DNA of 64,000 nt. It comes from Albifimbria verrucaria (lineage: Eukaryota; Ascomycota; Sordariomycetes; Hypocreales; Stachybotryaceae). Location: assembly GCA_020081605.1 (NCBI GenBank), contig JAHREC010000018.1, positions 1,984,001 through 2,048,000 of the forward strand, written 5' to 3'. The translations under genes and the position numbers were made by a program. Shown here piece after piece: positions 62,682 to 64,000 of the stretch (position 1 is the first letter of the stretch; each line of letters begins with the position of its first letter). The notes under the pieces were generated by a model. That model was given only the letters and a program-made list of their open reading frames with translations. It was not told where the DNA came from and did not search any database.

Positions 62682-63130
62682 TCATTTCCCCTCGAAATTC
62701 GGGTCTCTGACCAGCTTGATGATAATATCTTGAGACTTTCCCTTATTAGCAATGTACTCCAGGGTCTTGGAAGCTGGATTGTTGGGGTTAACCGCAACCT
62801 TGAACTGTCCACCATTCTTTCCACAAGCCCCGAGGAGCAAAGCCGCTTTCTGAGCGGACGTCGCATTCCCACATCCATCCAACGTAGCAGCAATATCGGT
62901 GTACGTGACGAATGAATTAGTTCATGGGTTGATGTGCTTCGCAAGGCCAAGAACAGTGCCGGCCTCAAAGATGGGAAGGCCCCATTCCTCGCAATCGAAA
63001 CCAGGCGGGATTGTCCATGGAGGGTATTATTTGTATCTGCTAGGAATCAGAGATATGAGGCTGTGTACTCAATATCATCTGGGTCGAGGTCTTGCGATTG
63101 TCCTCCATTCTTACCATAGCTACAGGAACA
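62682..63130 (-). pseudogene. Fragment of an unrecognised gene with an in-frame stop
   Basis: Reading right to left, a frame with normal protein character (FDCEEWGLPIFEAGTVLGLA, then KHINP) meets TGA at 62924-62922. It continues in the same frame through TNSFVTYTDIAATLDGCGNA and KAALLLGACGKNGGQFKV to SQDIIIKLVRDPNFEGK and a stop at 62682. Upstream (about 63125-63060) another stretch, GKNGGQSQDLDPDDIEYTA, may be an earlier exon, as CCTAGCAG near 63052 could be its acceptor. Because the frame is the same on both sides of the stop, this is a substitution, not a missing base. The 5' part is absent or overlaps the neighbouring relic. I do not recognise the family. Confidence 0.5.
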
Positions 63131-64000
63131 GAGTTGAGACCCAAAGAATGACCAGCATTGACCAGCAGCATAGCTCAAGGCTGCAATGCTGTCAGCCTAA
63201 TGATGCATATCACCACAGCTGCTTCAGATTACTTTGAAAACATGTGACTATGGGTTGCTGATAATATGATCGAGTATGTTGATGCCAACTAAGAGAGCCT
63301 CCTATCATCAACTCCCACTGACGCATTTTGCTTAGTGATCCTGATTTTAACGATGCTAACAACACCATGGTATGACTATTGTGTATATACTACCACTCTA
63401 TTGCATATGTTAAATGAGTTCCAGGTCCAAAACTCCGTCTACGTCGCTCGGGGCCTGCTAGTAGAAAGCACACAACCCACATGGCTATATGGGACATCTT
63501 CGGAGCATGCCGTGTTCTACCAGTACAATTTTAATAAAGCAAAAAACATCTTTGCTGGTATGATTCAGACGGAATCGCCGTACTATCAGCCTACGCCCAA
63601 ACCACCGAGCCCATTCGCGGACGCGGTGGGCGTCATTTCTGGCGACCCAAAGTACGACTGCGAGACCAACGATGAGTTCAGTGGATGTGATGAGTCCTGG
63701 GCTCTCATAATTCGGCAATCTTCGAAGATTATGATTGCAGGTGCCGGCATGTATTCTTGGTTCTCTACCTATTCACAAGACTGCAGTAAGTATCCGTCCC
63801 AAGGCCTAATGAGAAATGTCTGGTGTTGATGAACGACGGTAGTTGATGGGTAGACATGCCAGAAAGTTTTGATGCTTCTCGATGAAAACTTTTCAGGTGT
63901 ACGCATTCAACAAATCATAACCATTGGCGCCAAGTATATGGCGGTGCAAGACGGTGTAGGTATCAAGGCTGCCGACAATTTGAATGTGGAAATCCACCCG
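63120..64000 (+). pseudogene. Partial GH55-type glucan 1,3-beta-glucosidase, decayed at its 5' end and cut by the window edge
   Basis: The region encodes the C-terminal half of a GH55 exo-beta-1,3-glucanase (pectate-lyase-like fold). Exons: about 63120-63273, 63336-63369, 63425-63785 and 63897 onward, with GTATGT, GTATGA and GTAAGT donors. Landmarks: AVSLMMHITTAASDYFENM then LWVAD; SVYVARGLLVESTQPTWLYG, TSSEHAVFYQYNFNKAKNIF, AGMIQTESPYYQPTPKPPSP; and, after the last intron, TIGAKYMAVQDG and AADNLNVEIHP. A TGA at 63245-63247 stands where the family has Trp (ENMWLW), and another at 63149-63151 stands where a Cys is expected. Upstream the match ends near 63120, so the N-terminal half is missing. 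Function is therefore probably lost, unless a 5' part lies elsewhere. Confidence 0.68.

Overview
This window is nuclear DNA of a filamentous ascomycete, most likely a Sordariomycete close to Hypocreales. The signs are genes broken by short spliceosomal introns (about 50-220 bp, GT..AG, often with a CTAAC or CTGAC branch site), CT-rich promoters, long intergenic spacers, and a gene set that includes a HAL-type kinase, KRR1, AIM41, LSB6, a Pet309/cya-5-like PPR protein, an Atos-domain protein, FYV7, a LIM-RhoGAP and STU1. No operons, tRNAs, rRNAs, CRISPR arrays or intact transposons were recognised.

Layout. 0-3 kb: HAL-family Ser/Thr kinase (-). 4.7-6.8 kb: mitochondrial ribosomal protein uL11m (-) and KRR1 (+), head to head. 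7-12 kb: MDR oxidoreductase (-), YeeE/YedE membrane protein (+), RidA-like protein (-), AIM41 (-). 13.5-15.2 kb: a LaeA/UmtA-type methyltransferase (-) cut into about ten exons. 15.2-18.7 kb: no gene recognised. 18.7-21.2 kb: type II PI 4-kinase LSB6 (-). 23.3 kb: an Arg/Ser-rich ORF. 24.9-28.9 kb: mitochondrial PPR protein (+). 29.6-31.8 kb: Atos-family protein (-). 33.2-34 kb: FYV7 (+). 38.4-42.2 kb: LIM-RhoGAP (+). 43.4-46.9 kb: CLASP/STU1 (-). 48.6-49.5 kb: basic-secretory-protein-type putative metallopeptidase (+). 49.7-50.9 kb: single-pass membrane protein (-). 53.5-53.8 kb: small serine-rich protein (-). 57.8-58.8 kb: cyclin (-). 61.8-64 kb: an orphan 246-residue ORF followed by two decayed gene fragments, one of them a GH55 glucanase relic that runs off the window.

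The strongest signal is technical. Almost every conserved gene is split among reading frames by single missing bases, nearly always inside a run of identical bases. I located about 40 such sites across essential genes (KRR1, uL11m, STU1, FYV7). I found no site that needs an extra base as its only explanation. This indicates systematic homopolymer under-calling in the assembly rather than pseudogenes, so gene models here have to be read through these frame changes. The only breaks that look biological are the in-frame stop codons in the two relics after 62.6 kb.

The genes are mostly unrelated housekeeping functions: ribosome biogenesis (KRR1, FYV7), mitochondrial gene expression (uL11m, AIM41, PPR protein), signalling (HAL kinase, LSB6, RhoGAP) and cytoskeleton (STU1). 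They are interspersed with a few accessory genes, and the last 4 kb has the character of a fast-evolving region.
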